Source of the DNA: JAXGMQ01 sp964613055 | GTDB taxonomy: Bacteria > Caldisericota > Caldisericia > JAAYUI01 | Length of the DNA stretch: 64,000 bases | Reading direction: 5' to 3' | Assembly: GCA_964613055.1 (NCBI GenBank) | Contig: CAZTGD010000005.1 | Span: forward strand, 12,843-76,842 | Shown here: in pieces, positions 1 through 8,551 of the stretch | Layout: every line of letters begins with the position of its first letter | How positions within the stretch are numbered: position 1 is the first letter of the stretch | Notes under the pieces: model-generated | The model's input: the letters and a program-made list of their open reading frames with translations, nothing else | Database searches by the model: none | What the model was told of the DNA's origin: nothing | Made by a program: the position numbers and the translations under genes

Positions 1-130
1 CTTTCTTTGGTATTCTTAGCGCTTCTGCTACATCCATGGGAGTTGGGATGAGAAGCATCCCATTTTCTGTTTGTTTTACTTCACGCTTACGAGGCGTATA
101 AAGTTGTTCTCTTTTAGTTTTTCTTGCCAT
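1..130 (-). CDS. Partial hypothetical protein, N-terminus only
   Basis: Only the first 43 codons lie in the window; the gene runs off the left edge. The start ATG (complement of 128-130) is preceded by GGAGAGACATC, a good ribosome binding site. The visible peptide begins MARKTKREQLYTPRKREVKQ and is very basic, then has a short stretch reading GMLLIPTPMDVAEALRIPKK. The mix of a basic head and a short beta-like segment would suit a small DNA-binding protein, but I recognise no family. It is the distal gene of a minus-strand set after the TetR regulator and the zinc-ribbon protein and may be co-transcribed with them. Confidence 0.5.
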   Translation of the reverse strand, partial: MARKTKREQLYTPRKREVKQTENGMLLIPTPMDVAEALRIPKK

Positions 131-163
131 GATGTCTCTCCGATCTTTACATAATCGATAAGT

Positions 164-409
164 TTATTTCTCCTCCTTCCATGCAGGAAGTTTAGCCATC
201 ATCTTGACTGCCATTGTATTGGCTACTTCTCTATCCAAACCTTGTGATTGAACAATAAATTGAGTCATCCCATTGAGTACCTCATCATAACTCTTCATTG
301 TTCCGTCTTCTCTGGCACAATGAACACAGTAATCCTTTGATTCATCACCTTCTGGGAAATCCTCACTTTTATCCATGGGCATGCCACAAGCTATACACAT
401 CTTTACCAT
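164..409 (-). CDS. Small zinc-ribbon domain protein
   Basis: This 81-residue protein starts MVKMCIACGMPMDKSEDF and has a second cysteine pair in YCVHCARED, the CxxC...CxxC layout of the 'putative zinc ribbon' family (Pfam Zn_ribbon_2 type: CxxCGMPM, then YCxxC). The remainder (DGTMKSYDEVLNGMTQFI...) is a short helical tail typical of that family. No enzymatic function is known for it; it is probably a zinc-binding accessory or nucleic-acid-binding protein. It begins three bases after the stop of the upstream TetR-type regulator, so the two are very likely one operon. The family call is reasonable; the role is not known. Confidence 0.75.
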   Translation of the reverse strand: MVKMCIACGMPMDKSEDFPEGDESKDYCVHCAREDGTMKSYDEVLNGMTQFIVQSQGLDREVANTMAVKMMAKLPAWKEEK

Positions 410-412
410 AAG

Positions 413-1015
413 TCAGCTCCTTTCAAGTTTTATCAGGCTTATGAAATGATTCAGCAGTTTTTTACCTTTATTTTCAATCAATGACCCATCTGGGCAAAAC
501 AGATGTCTTTGAGCAAGGTAGTGGTGAAGTAAACCGATCCATGTGTTGAAAAGAAGATCCATGGGCATGTTTTTAATCTTGCCAGATTTCACTTCTTTCT
601 GTACTGCAATGTTGAGTGTTTGTGAAATGGCTGATTGAATTGAGATGATTACTAACTCAACTTCGTCTGGCAGATTAGACTGCTCAGAGATCATACGGTA
701 ATAGATGTCCTCATATTCAGCTAGAACCTTCAGATGAGCGTTAAGCACTTCATAAACGCCCATACCTGAATCCGTCAATTCCCTCATTCTGTACGTTGCC
801 TGTCTACCAAATTCACCCAGAACCTCAGCAAATAAGTCGTTCTTTGTTTTAAAATGAAGGAACACAGTACCGTGTGATACACCTGCAATCCGAGCAATAT
901 CGAGAGTTTTTGTCCCAACGAACCCATTCTTGCGGAAATTCTTTATTGCTGAATCCACTAGCTTCTTGTGGGTTACCCTCTTTGTTTCTTTTCTTGTTTT
1001 GGTTGCCGTTTTCAT
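413..1015 (-). CDS. TetR/AcrR-family transcriptional regulator
   Basis: The N-terminal helix-turn-helix is clear: a basic stretch, then KLVDSAIKNFRKNGF, TKTLDIARIAGVSHGTVFLHF and KTKNDLFAEVL, the standard TetR DNA-binding fold within the first 75 residues. The rest is the variable ligand-binding and dimerisation domain; its ligand cannot be read. An upstream ATG at 1048 would add 11 residues, but it overlaps a predicted promoter -10 box (TATTAT, with TTGATA 16 bases upstream on the minus strand), so I place the start at 1015; neither start has a convincing Shine-Dalgarno. Two dyads lie in the promoter and leader and suggest autoregulation. The zinc-ribbon gene follows three bases after the stop. 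Confidence 0.85.
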   Translation of the reverse strand: MKTATKTRKETKRVTHKKLVDSAIKNFRKNGFVGTKTLDIARIAGVSHGTVFLHFKTKNDLFAEVLGEFGRQATYRMRELTDSGMGVYEVLNAHLKVLAEYEDIYYRMISEQSNLPDEVELVIISIQSAISQTLNIAVQKEVKSGKIKNMPMDLLFNTWIGLLHHYLAQRHLFCPDGSLIENKGKKLLNHFISLIKLERS

Positions 1016-1041
1016 AACTGAGTCATAGCTCACTGAGTTAT
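1014..1041. promoter_or_regulatory. Dyad in tetR leader, candidate operator
   Basis: ATAACTGAGT (1014-1023) and ACTGAGTTAT (1032-1041) form ten-base arms with one mismatch around an eight-base spacer. The dyad covers the predicted transcription start and leader of the TetR-family gene, a typical place for an autoregulatory operator. The sequence shows the dyad; its use as an operator is inferred. Confidence 0.4.
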
Positions 1042-1062
1042 TACTCATAATACAAATTCAGC

Positions 1063-1085
1063 ACAGTATATCAAGTGTGTACTGT
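1063..1085. promoter_or_regulatory. Inverted repeat between tetR and tRNA-Val promoters
   Basis: ACAGTA (1063-1068) and TACTGT (1080-1085) are perfect inverted arms. The dyad overlaps the minus-strand -35 region of the TetR-type gene and touches the plus-strand -35 (TTGACA, 1085-1090) of the tRNA, so a bound repressor could affect both directions. This is a second operator candidate; only the symmetry is directly visible. Confidence 0.35.
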
Positions 1086-1112
1086 TGACATAACACCAAC
1101 TACCAATAGAAT
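1085..1112 (+). promoter_or_regulatory. Promoter of tRNA-Val
   Basis: TTGACA (1085-1090), a 16-base spacer and TAGAAT (1107-1112) form a strong sigma-70-type promoter. Transcription would begin near 1119, a few bases before the mature tRNA 5' end at 1125. Confidence 0.6.
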
Positions 1113-1124
1113 AAATCAACAGTC

Positions 1125-1199
1125 GGGCGGGTGGCTCAGTGGTAGAGCATTTCCTTCACACGGAAGGGGTCGCAGGTTCGAATCCTGTCTCGCCCACCA
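1125..1199 (+). tRNA. tRNA-Val (anticodon CAC)
   Basis: The acceptor stem pairs GGGCGGG with CTCGCCC (one G-T pair), followed by discriminator A and an encoded CCA (1197-1199). The D arm is GGCTCAGTGGTAGAGC, the anticodon loop TTCACAC gives anticodon CAC, and the T arm contains GGTTCGAATCC. It reads the valine codon GUG. It has its own promoter and lies just upstream of the membrane pyrophosphatase gene, with no obvious terminator between them, so read-through into hppA is possible. Confidence 0.95.
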
Positions 1200-1231
1200 T
1201 TTATAAGAAGACTTAGAATTAGGGGTGCAGT

Positions 1232-3223
1232 GTGCCTGTCTACTTGGTGCCGATAATCGGCGGTGTTGGTCTGCTTGTAGCTTTAGTGTTTGCAATATCT
1301 GTTGCCAGAAGTGATCCTGGTAGCAATAAGGTGATTGAGATTGCCTCTGCGATAAGAACTGGTGCATTCACATTCCTGGTCAAGGAATACCAGTATATGA
1401 TTGTAGCCTCTATCCCATTCGGGATTGCTATAGGCACAATTGTAGGTATGTGGTCGCTAGTAGCTTTTGTATGTGGCGCTTTGTTCTCTATTACAGCAGG
1501 ATTTATTGGAATGAATATTGCGACCTTGGCAAACAATCGGACAGCCCAATCAGCAAACAAGCACGGTATCTCGAAAGCACTGGATGTTGCATACTCTGGT
1601 GGCGCTGTGATGGGATTGATTGTGTCATCGTTGGGTATTATCGGAGTGTCTGTTCTATTTCTGTTATTCAGGAATGTTGCTGATCTTGATACTCTTCGAG
1701 GTGTGTTGGTTGGATTCTCGGTTGGTGCATCGTTTGTTGCTCTCTTTGCTCGTGTCGGTGGAGGGATATTTACCAAAGCCGCAGATGTTGGTGCCGATCT
1801 GGTTGGAAAGGTTGAAGCTGGCATCCCCGAAGACGATCCCAGGAACCCAGCGGTCATAGCCGATAATGTCGGTGATAATGTCGGTGATGTGGCAGGAATG
1901 GGTGCAGATCTGTATGAGTCTTATGTGGGAGCTATTGTATCAGCTATTATTCTTTCAGTGGTGACTGTTGTAAAGATTGAACAGATTCACATGGTATTGC
2001 TATTGATAGCGGGTGGCTTGCTGGCATCCATAATGGGGATCATTGTTGTAAAGCTTGGAATCAGAAGTGGCAAGATGAGTCCTTCGATGGGTCTCAATCT
2101 TGGCACGATAGTGGCTGGTTTCCTCTCCCTTGGGATCCAACTGTATCTTTCCTTGACAATAACGGGTCAGATCAATTACTTCATTGCCACGGCTGGAGGT
2201 TTGCTGGCTGGAATAATGATTGGTATTGCGACAACATACTACACATCATCAAAACCAATAAGATATATCGCCAAGCAGAGTCAAGGTGGACCAGCGACAA
2301 ATATTATATCCGGAATGGCAACTGGTATGGAGTCAGTTGTTATTCCACTTCTGATCATCGCCGGAGCCATTGTGTTAGCATACTCTTTTGCTGGTGTGTT
2401 TGGCATAGCTCTTGCCGGCATTGGTATGCTGTCAACCCTTGCAGTGACACTAACTGTTGATGCTTATGGGCCCATAGCAGATAATGCAGGTGGAATTGCT
2501 CAGATGAGTGGCATGGATTCAAAGGTAAGGGGAATAACTGACAAACTTGATTCACTAGGCAACACGACAGCGGCAATGGGAAAAGGTTTTGCAATCGGAT
2601 CCGCTGCACTCACTGCCCTAGCTTTCTTTGTTGCCTATAGCACTAACCTTGATCTATCATCACTCAATCTCTTGAATCCCGCAGTCCTGTCGGGTGCCTT
2701 TATTGGTGTTGCCATGCCAGCATTGTTTTCTGCTTTGACAATGCGTTCTGTTGGAGAGACAGCCAATTTGGTTGTTAAGGAGGTCAGAAGGCAGTTTAAA
2801 GAAAAAGTTGGTTTGTTATCTGGCAAGACGAAGCCCGATTACAAGAGTACTGTCGGAATAGCCACGTCCGGCGCTCTCAAAGAGATGATACTCCCTTCCA
2901 TCCTAATGGTAGCTACACCATTTACGGTCTTTTATATCTTTGGAGAATCTGGTAAACTAGCTCTTGGCGGTATGCTTGCAGGTGCGACACTCACAGGAGT
3001 GTTGCTTGCGATATTTATGGCAAACTCTGGTGGTGCCTGGGATAACGCTAAGAAATATGTTGAAGAGGGATATCTAGGTGGAAAGGGATCGCGTGTGCAT
3101 AAGGCGACTGTAGTTGGAGATACTGTTGGAGACCCGTTGAAGGATACTACAGGACCTTCGATAAACATCCTGATCAAACTGATGTCGGTGATATCGTTGC
3201 TGTTTATACCGTTTCTTTTGTAA
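1232..3223 (+). CDS. hppA: Membrane-bound ion-pumping pyrophosphatase (K+-dependent type)
   Basis: The 663-residue integral membrane protein hydrolyses inorganic pyrophosphate and pumps H+ or Na+ across the cytoplasmic membrane. The hallmark substrate-binding segment is intact around residues 199-225 (DDPRNPAVIADNVGDN, then VAGMGADLYESY), as is the C-terminal GGAWDNAKKYVEEG and GDTVGDPLKDT. The motif GNTTAAMGKGFAIGS near residue 443 has alanine where K+-independent enzymes carry lysine, so a K+-dependent enzyme is expected; some of that subfamily pump Na+, and the ion cannot be decided by eye. Start GTG follows AGGGGTG. The next gene, a phosphofructokinase, starts 15 bases after the stop, suggesting a shared link to pyrophosphate metabolism. 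Confidence 0.95.
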   Translation: MPVYLVPIIGGVGLLVALVFAISVARSDPGSNKVIEIASAIRTGAFTFLVKEYQYMIVASIPFGIAIGTIVGMWSLVAFVCGALFSITAGFIGMNIATLANNRTAQSANKHGISKALDVAYSGGAVMGLIVSSLGIIGVSVLFLLFRNVADLDTLRGVLVGFSVGASFVALFARVGGGIFTKAADVGADLVGKVEAGIPEDDPRNPAVIADNVGDNVGDVAGMGADLYESYVGAIVSAIILSVVTVVKIEQIHMVLLLIAGGLLASIMGIIVVKLGIRSGKMSPSMGLNLGTIVAGFLSLGIQLYLSLTITGQINYFIATAGGLLAGIMIGIATTYYTSSKPIRYIAKQSQGGPATNIISGMATGMESVVIPLLIIAGAIVLAYSFAGVFGIALAGIGMLSTLAVTLTVDAYGPIADNAGGIAQMSGMDSKVRGITDKLDSLGNTTAAMGKGFAIGSAALTALAFFVAYSTNLDLSSLNLLNPAVLSGAFIGVAMPALFSALTMRSVGETANLVVKEVRRQFKEKVGLLSGKTKPDYKSTVGIATSGALKEMILPSILMVATPFTVFYIFGESGKLALGGMLAGATLTGVLLAIFMANSGGAWDNAKKYVEEGYLGGKGSRVHKATVVGDTVGDPLKDTTGPSINILIKLMSVISLLFIPFLL

Positions 3224-3238
3224 GAATTGGAGGACAAT

Positions 3239-4240
3239 ATGAGAAGAATTGGAGTCGTTACATCTGGGGCTGACTGCCCAGGTCTCAATGCCGCGATAAG
3301 GGCGGTAGCAAGAAAGGGTTTTGAGCTTGGATATGAAGTAATCGGTGTCAGGAATGGTTGGAAAGGATTGATAGAGGATGATGTCTATGTCATGCATAAA
3401 AGGCATGTTTCAGGCATACTGTTTCTTGGTGGTACTATCCTCGGTTCCGGTAGATTCGATCCTTTTAGCTCTGAAAAGGAGTTTGGGCGTTTTCAGAAAA
3501 ACTTCAACAAGTATTCACTGACATCACTCGTTGTAATCGGTGGATTCACATCCTTGAGGATTGCTTCAAGATTGAATGAAGCAGGTTATGCTTCTGTGGG
3601 TGTACCTTCTACCATAGATAACGATGTTGCGTGTACAGAATCGTGCATCGGTTTTGATACGGCATGTAATTTTGTATCGCATTCCCTTGACCGATTGCAT
3701 GCCACTGCATCCTCTCATCACCGAGTCATGGTCGTAGAAGTGATGGGAGGTGGTTCTGGCTGGATAGCCTTGATGGGTGGTTTGGCTGGTGGAGCAGATT
3801 ATATCGTAACCCCTGAAAGACACACCTCCTTCAATGACATTGTAAATCATATTGAGCACAGAAGATCATCGGGAAAGAACTTTTCTATCATTGTTATAAC
3901 TGACACTGCTCAGGTTGATGGAATGCCATTCAAACCAGGTGACACCCCACAGACTGGTGTTGGTGCAACACTTGCCAACGAGATAGAAAAGCGTGCAGGT
4001 ATAGACTCCCGCTATACCGTTCTAGGTCATCTTCAACGAGGTGGAACACCTTCTGTAGTGGATAGGGTGCTGGCAACAAGATTCGGTTATGAAGCAGTAG
4101 AACTCTTGAAAAGGGGAGAAGTTGGTAAAATGACTGCCATTAAGGCAGGCCTTGTAGTTCCAGCCGACATGGATATAGCAACAAGAGAGCGAAGACGTCC
4201 ACCAGCAAAACTGTTTGAGTACGCTCAGTTATTTTACTAA
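3239..4240 (+). CDS. Divergent 6-phosphofructokinase family protein
   Basis: The 333-residue protein is a PfkA-family phosphofructokinase: SGADCPGLNAAIRAV at residue 9, PSTIDND at 123-129 with the catalytic aspartate 127, LGSGRFDPF, and VLGHLQRGGTPSVVDR near 245. Three sites are unusual. The nucleotide/PPi loop GGDGS is GGFTS (101-105), so Asp103 is Phe. Residue 104 is Thr and 124 is Ser, matching neither the ATP (Gly/Gly) nor the PPi (Asp/Lys) signature. The sugar-binding MGR is MGG, so Arg171 is Gly. The phosphoryl donor, and even full activity, are therefore uncertain. I chose ATG 3239 because GGAGGACAAT precedes it. It follows hppA by 15 bases, which would suit a PPi-linked role. Confidence 0.85.
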   Translation: MRRIGVVTSGADCPGLNAAIRAVARKGFELGYEVIGVRNGWKGLIEDDVYVMHKRHVSGILFLGGTILGSGRFDPFSSEKEFGRFQKNFNKYSLTSLVVIGGFTSLRIASRLNEAGYASVGVPSTIDNDVACTESCIGFDTACNFVSHSLDRLHATASSHHRVMVVEVMGGGSGWIALMGGLAGGADYIVTPERHTSFNDIVNHIEHRRSSGKNFSIIVITDTAQVDGMPFKPGDTPQTGVGATLANEIEKRAGIDSRYTVLGHLQRGGTPSVVDRVLATRFGYEAVELLKRGEVGKMTAIKAGLVVPADMDIATRERRRPPAKLFEYAQLFY

Positions 4241-4472
4241 ACATATAGAGGATTAATTATACCAGTTGTGTCGGTGTTGATCCTTTCAACGTTTGTACTA
4301 TGTACTAATGTTGCTACTAACATGTAGTCTTCGATTCTATGTGATTAGTTTCGTTGTTTTTCAACTAGGTACAGGTACTTGTGATTTGGTTGACTAGCGT
4401 TTGGTATCTAATCTTGCAAAATTTAGAAAACAATATATATTACTAAATGAAGATAACTTCTTCAGGATATCT
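4241..4472. other. Intergenic region with candidate kinase promoter
   Basis: No gene is seen here. TTGCAA (4414-4419), 16 bases, then TATATT (4436-4441) is a plausible promoter for the large kinase gene and would start transcription near 4448. I see no clear terminator for the phosphofructokinase gene. Confidence 0.35.
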
Positions 4473-7400
4473 GTGATCATTTTGACAGATTTCAACAAGG
4501 ATCGTGCAAAGGAGATGCCAATTAAAGATAACATTCGCATAGACTCTAGATTCTCGCTGAAGTATCTGCTTGGAAGTGGTGGAATGGGAAGAGTGTATCT
4601 TGCCACTGATTCAGAGAATGGTAACGACGTAGCGATAAAGTTCCTATCTGCAGATAACCAGAATGCAAACAAGAGGTTTTCTCGTGAGATTGAAACACTA
4701 TCTGAAATAAATCATAAATCTGTAGTTCAATACATATGTAGTGGTTCAACCGATGATGGATACTGGTATGCAATGGATCATATCCCAGGACCAAATATAA
4801 CAGATTGGTTCAGATCAAAAGGAATACTCGATTATCCATTACTTTCTGAAACGATGAGTCATATTGCCTCTGCTCTTTCTGTTGTTCATGAGAAGGGTGT
4901 TGTTCATCGTGATGTAAAACCAGATAACATACTGATGAATGGTGATCTGCCCGTGCTGGTCGACTTCGGGATCGTGCATCTTCAATCTTCAACCCAATCA
5001 ACCAAACTCACTCACGAAGGCTCTATTGTAGGTACAGCCATGTACATGTCCCCTGAGCAAGTAATGGGAGGTATTATTGATGGTCGATCTGATCTCTACT
5101 CACTGGGCACTATTCTCTATGAAATCCTCACTTCTTGTCACCCTTTCCCAGCTGAAAATTTTCCTAGATTAGTGTCAAAAATATTACGAGAAAGACCGAC
5201 AAGGCCATCCGCACATAATCCTGGTATTCCCAAAGCACTTGAGCAAATAACCGTTAGGCTGTTGGAGAAAAACCCGGATCTGAGATATGACTCAGCCGAA
5301 CAACTGGTGGAGTCATTGAACAGATTTATTCATGGAGGAGAGGTATCTAAATCAAAAAACCAATCACCCATGAAGGCTTATGAAACAAAGACTATTCCTT
5401 TTGTCGGTAGAACTGATCAACTTGAAAAACTTAAGACTTTGTTTGATTCGGCGACTATTGGTAATGGCGGATTAGCGGTTATTACTGGAGAATCCGGATT
5501 AGGCAAATCAAGACTTTTATCCGAGTATAAGATGATGGTCTTGGGGGGTTTTGGAAGATTCCTTGAATGCCAGAAAGCCGGTGATAGTTCCGTAAGACCT
5601 GCTATTTCGTCAGTGCTTAATCAACTTGCTGACTATGAAATTGCGTATAACCCCGACTTCATAAAAAAACATTCACACATGATTCGAAGCCTGTCACCCA
5701 AATTTGCAAATGCCATAGGGATCGTGAGTAACCCGCCCAATATCTCAGATGATGATATGATCCCAAAGGTTATTGCTCAGATACTATGTGAGTCATTTCC
5801 AGAGATACCAGTGGTTATTGCATTTGAAGATAGGTTAGACAACATAACAGAGAAAATTATTCATGAGTGTGCAAGAAAATCGATCGATTCAAAAGTGATA
5901 GTGTGCTGTCAATCTGAGGCAGATATCCCAGAGTTTCTCAATGGTATAAAGAGAGTTAGTCATATTGAATTACAACCGTTTGATGTTGATGATATTAATC
6001 AATTAGCAAAAAGCATAATAGGGAGAGATCTAACAACTGGAGAGGGTGAGAAGATCATCAAAACCTCGGGAGGTAAACCCGGTATAGCAATACATCTTAT
6101 CTCAAGCATAAAACCTTTTGATGAAACGATATCTCTGACGTCTGTACCCGAATATAGTCATCTATTGAACCAAAGGGTTGATGAATTAAGCAATTCTGCA
6201 AGGGAAATAATTTCAACACTCTCCCTATTTGACAAACCTATTCCACTTTCAATATTAAAACCAATATCTCGTCTTAAGAGCACAAATTTTCAAAAAGCGT
6301 TTGATTCTCTTGAAAGTGGCAATATGATCCAAGTATCAAATAAGGGGTTTGAACTATTTTGTAATATTATTTCAAAGGATGTAAGGGATTTTGTATATAA
6401 TTCATTAACTGAAGAAAGATTTAGGGAATTAAATCAACTAATTGCCAGCACACTTTCTATCTATTACTCAAACAGTGATGATCCAGATGTTCTTGCAATG
6501 ATTGGCAAACACTATCATCTGGCTAAAAAGCAGGATGAGTATTGTAAGCATCTTGTTAAAGCTCTGGAGCAATTAGAACAAATCGACTACCTTTCCAGTG
6601 GTTTTCATTATGTTGAGAAACTTCAGGAACACATAGATGTTGTGGATAATACTTCAATACATAAGGTGCTTCAGTGGATTATTAAAGCGAAATCTAAAAC
6701 AGGTGATCTGACAAGTTTTGAGGAATGGGTGGATCGTTCAAATCAGATAATAATCAATCGTTCAATTGATGATGTTAGAAAATCAAAGCTTTTTCTTAAC
6801 ATCACTGAGGGATACACACAGTTCATGAATCATCATAAAGCTGTAGTCTATATGCAAAAGGCTTATAAAAACAAGTACCTTTTTGACAATCGTACAAAAC
6901 TACATCTGGAGATCATGCAGGCTAGAATTTATATGTTGCAGTTAGATCTCGATAAAATGAGCATGGCAATCGGTGAGATTGAGCGACTCATCAATTTAAT
7001 TGATGATGATGCGATGTTGCTAGATAAAATCCAGTTCTTCAGTATTAAAGGTATTTACCTCTTTGAAAAAGGTAATAGTGGAGAGTCAATTCGCGCGTTT
7101 AAAAAAGCCCTTCAGATATCAAAGGATATAAATCACAGAGAGAATATGCTTAGGGTTATGACTAATCTCGGGAATGCATATCATCGAGAGAGTGAATTTG
7201 ACAAATCTCTTTATTACAGAAATCAAGCCTATGAAATTGCAAAGGATATGGGGATAACTCAAATCCAAATCAAACTCATTTCTGCTTTGCTCGCAACATA
7301 CACAAAGATTGGTGATGTAGACAGGTTGAGAAAGAAGATGATTGATTTTAAAGCTGTTCTGGATACAGTCCCGTTCAGCAATTATCATATTGGTTGGACA

Positions 7401-8138
7401 AGTCACTACACACAACTGGTTTGTCTCGAGGAAAGGTTTGAGGATGCCAGTGAAGTAATACAACGTTACAAAAGGGAAACGATTGAAAAGAATCAACCTC
7501 ACTTGCTCAGAGATTTGCTTGAATACGAAGCCTTTGTGTGTTTCTTTTCTGGCAAGTACAAACGTTCATTCAAACTCTTCGAACAGATTGATAATTCTTA
7601 TTTACTAATGGAAAATGAAAGCATTAAAGTGAAACATATGAATATTTTATTTACCATGGTAGGTCTAATGGATCTTCTCGATTTAGATGTAAGGACAGCA
7701 GAGAAACTATACGCAGAAGCAGTCAAACTAGAAAAAATTTTTAACACTGAGCATAATCATTTCGAATTAATGCTTGCAGAGGCACATATAAACTATATGA
7801 AATCTCTCAAAAGCAACGCTTTTGGCTCAGACAACTTCATGTCAAGCCCTTGGAGAATTGCATATAACAACTTGCTTGAATTACAGAAGTATGCTGAAAG
7901 GGACGAATGTGTTATTACAATGATTCCAACATACTCAACTCACTTGTTTGCCAGACTGGTGTTAAGAAGGATGAAATATGATAGAAATCTGGATAGTATT
8001 GAGAAAAGACAGATATTCGATCAAGCGGTTTCGAACATCGAATGGTTGATGAAAAGGTACAAAACATGCGGATTCAAGTTGTTAAGGGATGACATTATCG
8101 GTATCAACAATGAACTTATCATAGAAATGGGTAAGTAA
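4473..8138 (+). CDS. Large Ser/Thr protein kinase with AAA-type ATPase and TPR regions
   Basis: About 1,221 residues. The N-terminal Hanks-type kinase (about 25-290) has the glycine loop GSGGMGRVYLA, lysine in VAIKF, VVHRDVKPDN, DFG and GTAMYMSPEQ, so it should be catalytically competent. A STAND/AAA-like NTPase follows, with Walker A GESGLGKSRLL near residue 339. The C-terminal half is helical with TPR-like units and probably mediates protein contacts. The plan is like PknK/MalT-type signalling proteins, but I see no C-terminal DNA-binding helix-turn-helix and no transmembrane segment. Start: GTG 4473 follows AGGA; ATG 4515 and TTG 4401 are alternatives, the latter upstream of the predicted promoter. 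Its partner genes are not in the window. The stop lies ten bases before an inverted repeat bounding the next island. Confidence 0.88.
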   Translation: MIILTDFNKDRAKEMPIKDNIRIDSRFSLKYLLGSGGMGRVYLATDSENGNDVAIKFLSADNQNANKRFSREIETLSEINHKSVVQYICSGSTDDGYWYAMDHIPGPNITDWFRSKGILDYPLLSETMSHIASALSVVHEKGVVHRDVKPDNILMNGDLPVLVDFGIVHLQSSTQSTKLTHEGSIVGTAMYMSPEQVMGGIIDGRSDLYSLGTILYEILTSCHPFPAENFPRLVSKILRERPTRPSAHNPGIPKALEQITVRLLEKNPDLRYDSAEQLVESLNRFIHGGEVSKSKNQSPMKAYETKTIPFVGRTDQLEKLKTLFDSATIGNGGLAVITGESGLGKSRLLSEYKMMVLGGFGRFLECQKAGDSSVRPAISSVLNQLADYEIAYNPDFIKKHSHMIRSLSPKFANAIGIVSNPPNISDDDMIPKVIAQILCESFPEIPVVIAFEDRLDNITEKIIHECARKSIDSKVIVCCQSEADIPEFLNGIKRVSHIELQPFDVDDINQLAKSIIGRDLTTGEGEKIIKTSGGKPGIAIHLISSIKPFDETISLTSVPEYSHLLNQRVDELSNSAREIISTLSLFDKPIPLSILKPISRLKSTNFQKAFDSLESGNMIQVSNKGFELFCNIISKDVRDFVYNSLTEERFRELNQLIASTLSIYYSNSDDPDVLAMIGKHYHLAKKQDEYCKHLVKALEQLEQIDYLSSGFHYVEKLQEHIDVVDNTSIHKVLQWIIKAKSKTGDLTSFEEWVDRSNQIIINRSIDDVRKSKLFLNITEGYTQFMNHHKAVVYMQKAYKNKYLFDNRTKLHLEIMQARIYMLQLDLDKMSMAIGEIERLINLIDDDAMLLDKIQFFSIKGIYLFEKGNSGESIRAFKKALQISKDINHRENMLRVMTNLGNAYHRESEFDKSLYYRNQAYEIAKDMGITQIQIKLISALLATYTKIGDVDRLRKKMIDFKAVLDTVPFSNYHIGWTSHYTQLVCLEERFEDASEVIQRYKRETIEKNQPHLLRDLLEYEAFVCFFSGKYKRSFKLFEQIDNSYLLMENESIKVKHMNILFTMVGLMDLLDLDVRTAEKLYAEAVKLEKIFNTEHNHFELMLAEAHINYMKSLKSNAFGSDNFMSSPWRIAYNNLLELQKYAERDECVITMIPTYSTHLFARLVLRRMKYDRNLDSIEKRQIFDQAVSNIEWLMKRYKTCGFKLLRDDIIGINNELIIEMGK

Positions 8139-8147
8139 AGATTGCAA

Positions 8148-8167
8148 TGTTCCCTTAAAGGGCTAGA
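8148..8167 (+). repeat. Left inverted repeat of the island
   Basis: The 20 bases match the right-hand repeat (12282-12301, opposite strand) at 16 positions, including the first eight. It begins ten bases after the kinase stop codon. Confidence 0.5.
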
Positions 8168-8308
8168 ATATTTGTATTCATGAAAGGAGGTAGTAACACA
8201 TCACCTTTCTTGTATGTAACTTGACAATCCATACATTGTGGCTGAACGGTGGTAGCTCCCCTGTGTTGAAAAATGAGTTAGTTAGACAAGCAAAGTTCGA
8301 TTAGAACA

Positions 8309-8426
8309 TTACTTCTGTCTTAGAGTTCGAATATGTTTACGGACGACTGTGCCGTCAGCTCTTACGTATTCATCGACTATAACTAGCTCCAAATTCAGTG
8401 ATTTTAGATCAAGTTGTTTTGCTCAT
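8309..8426 (-). pseudogene. Frameshifted small gene with intact promoter and RBS
   Basis: ATG at 8424-8426 is preceded by AAGGAGGAGGCGCTAAT, an excellent ribosome binding site, and by the promoter at 8475-8503. The ATG frame stops after MSKTT, but one frame over it continues as LDLKSLNLELVIVDEYVRAD, then GTVVRKHIRTLRQK and a stop. The peptide resembles small basic proteins with a 'YxRxDGTxVrxHxRT' ending that occur in mobile DNA, so it looks like a short gene broken by a one-base shift. Real frameshift, sequencing error and chance are all possible. Confidence 0.35.
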
Positions 8427-8474
8427 ATTAGCGCCTCCTCCTTACATGGGGGGGGTTAGCCACCTCCATCATGT

Positions 8475-8503
8475 ATTATAATACAGCCAATAAAGGTGTG
8501 CAA
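8475..8503 (-). promoter_or_regulatory. Promoter of the small minus-strand gene
   Basis: On the minus strand TTGCAC and TATAAT are separated by 17 bases (complement of 8498-8503 and 8475-8480). Transcription would start near 8468 and run through the small frameshifted ORF. A C-run (plus-strand G-run, 8448-8456) lies in the leader. Confidence 0.55.
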
Positions 8504-8551
8504 ATGCTAGTTTATCGGCACTTTGTATCCCAACTCTGTATTTATAGTTGT

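Larger units (their letters stand above)
8139..8551. other. Gap between kinase and RM genes
   Basis: Besides the left inverted repeat, the small broken ORF and its promoter, the stretch 8168-8308 contains only short open frames. One minus-strand frame reads GATTVQPQCMDCQVTYKKGD and may be the tail of a decayed protein; I recognise no family. Confidence 0.3.

Noticed and set aside
1240..1857. Long minus-strand open frame opposite the pyrophosphatase gene
   Set aside because: It is an antisense shadow of hppA, with no ribosome binding site and no recognisable family.
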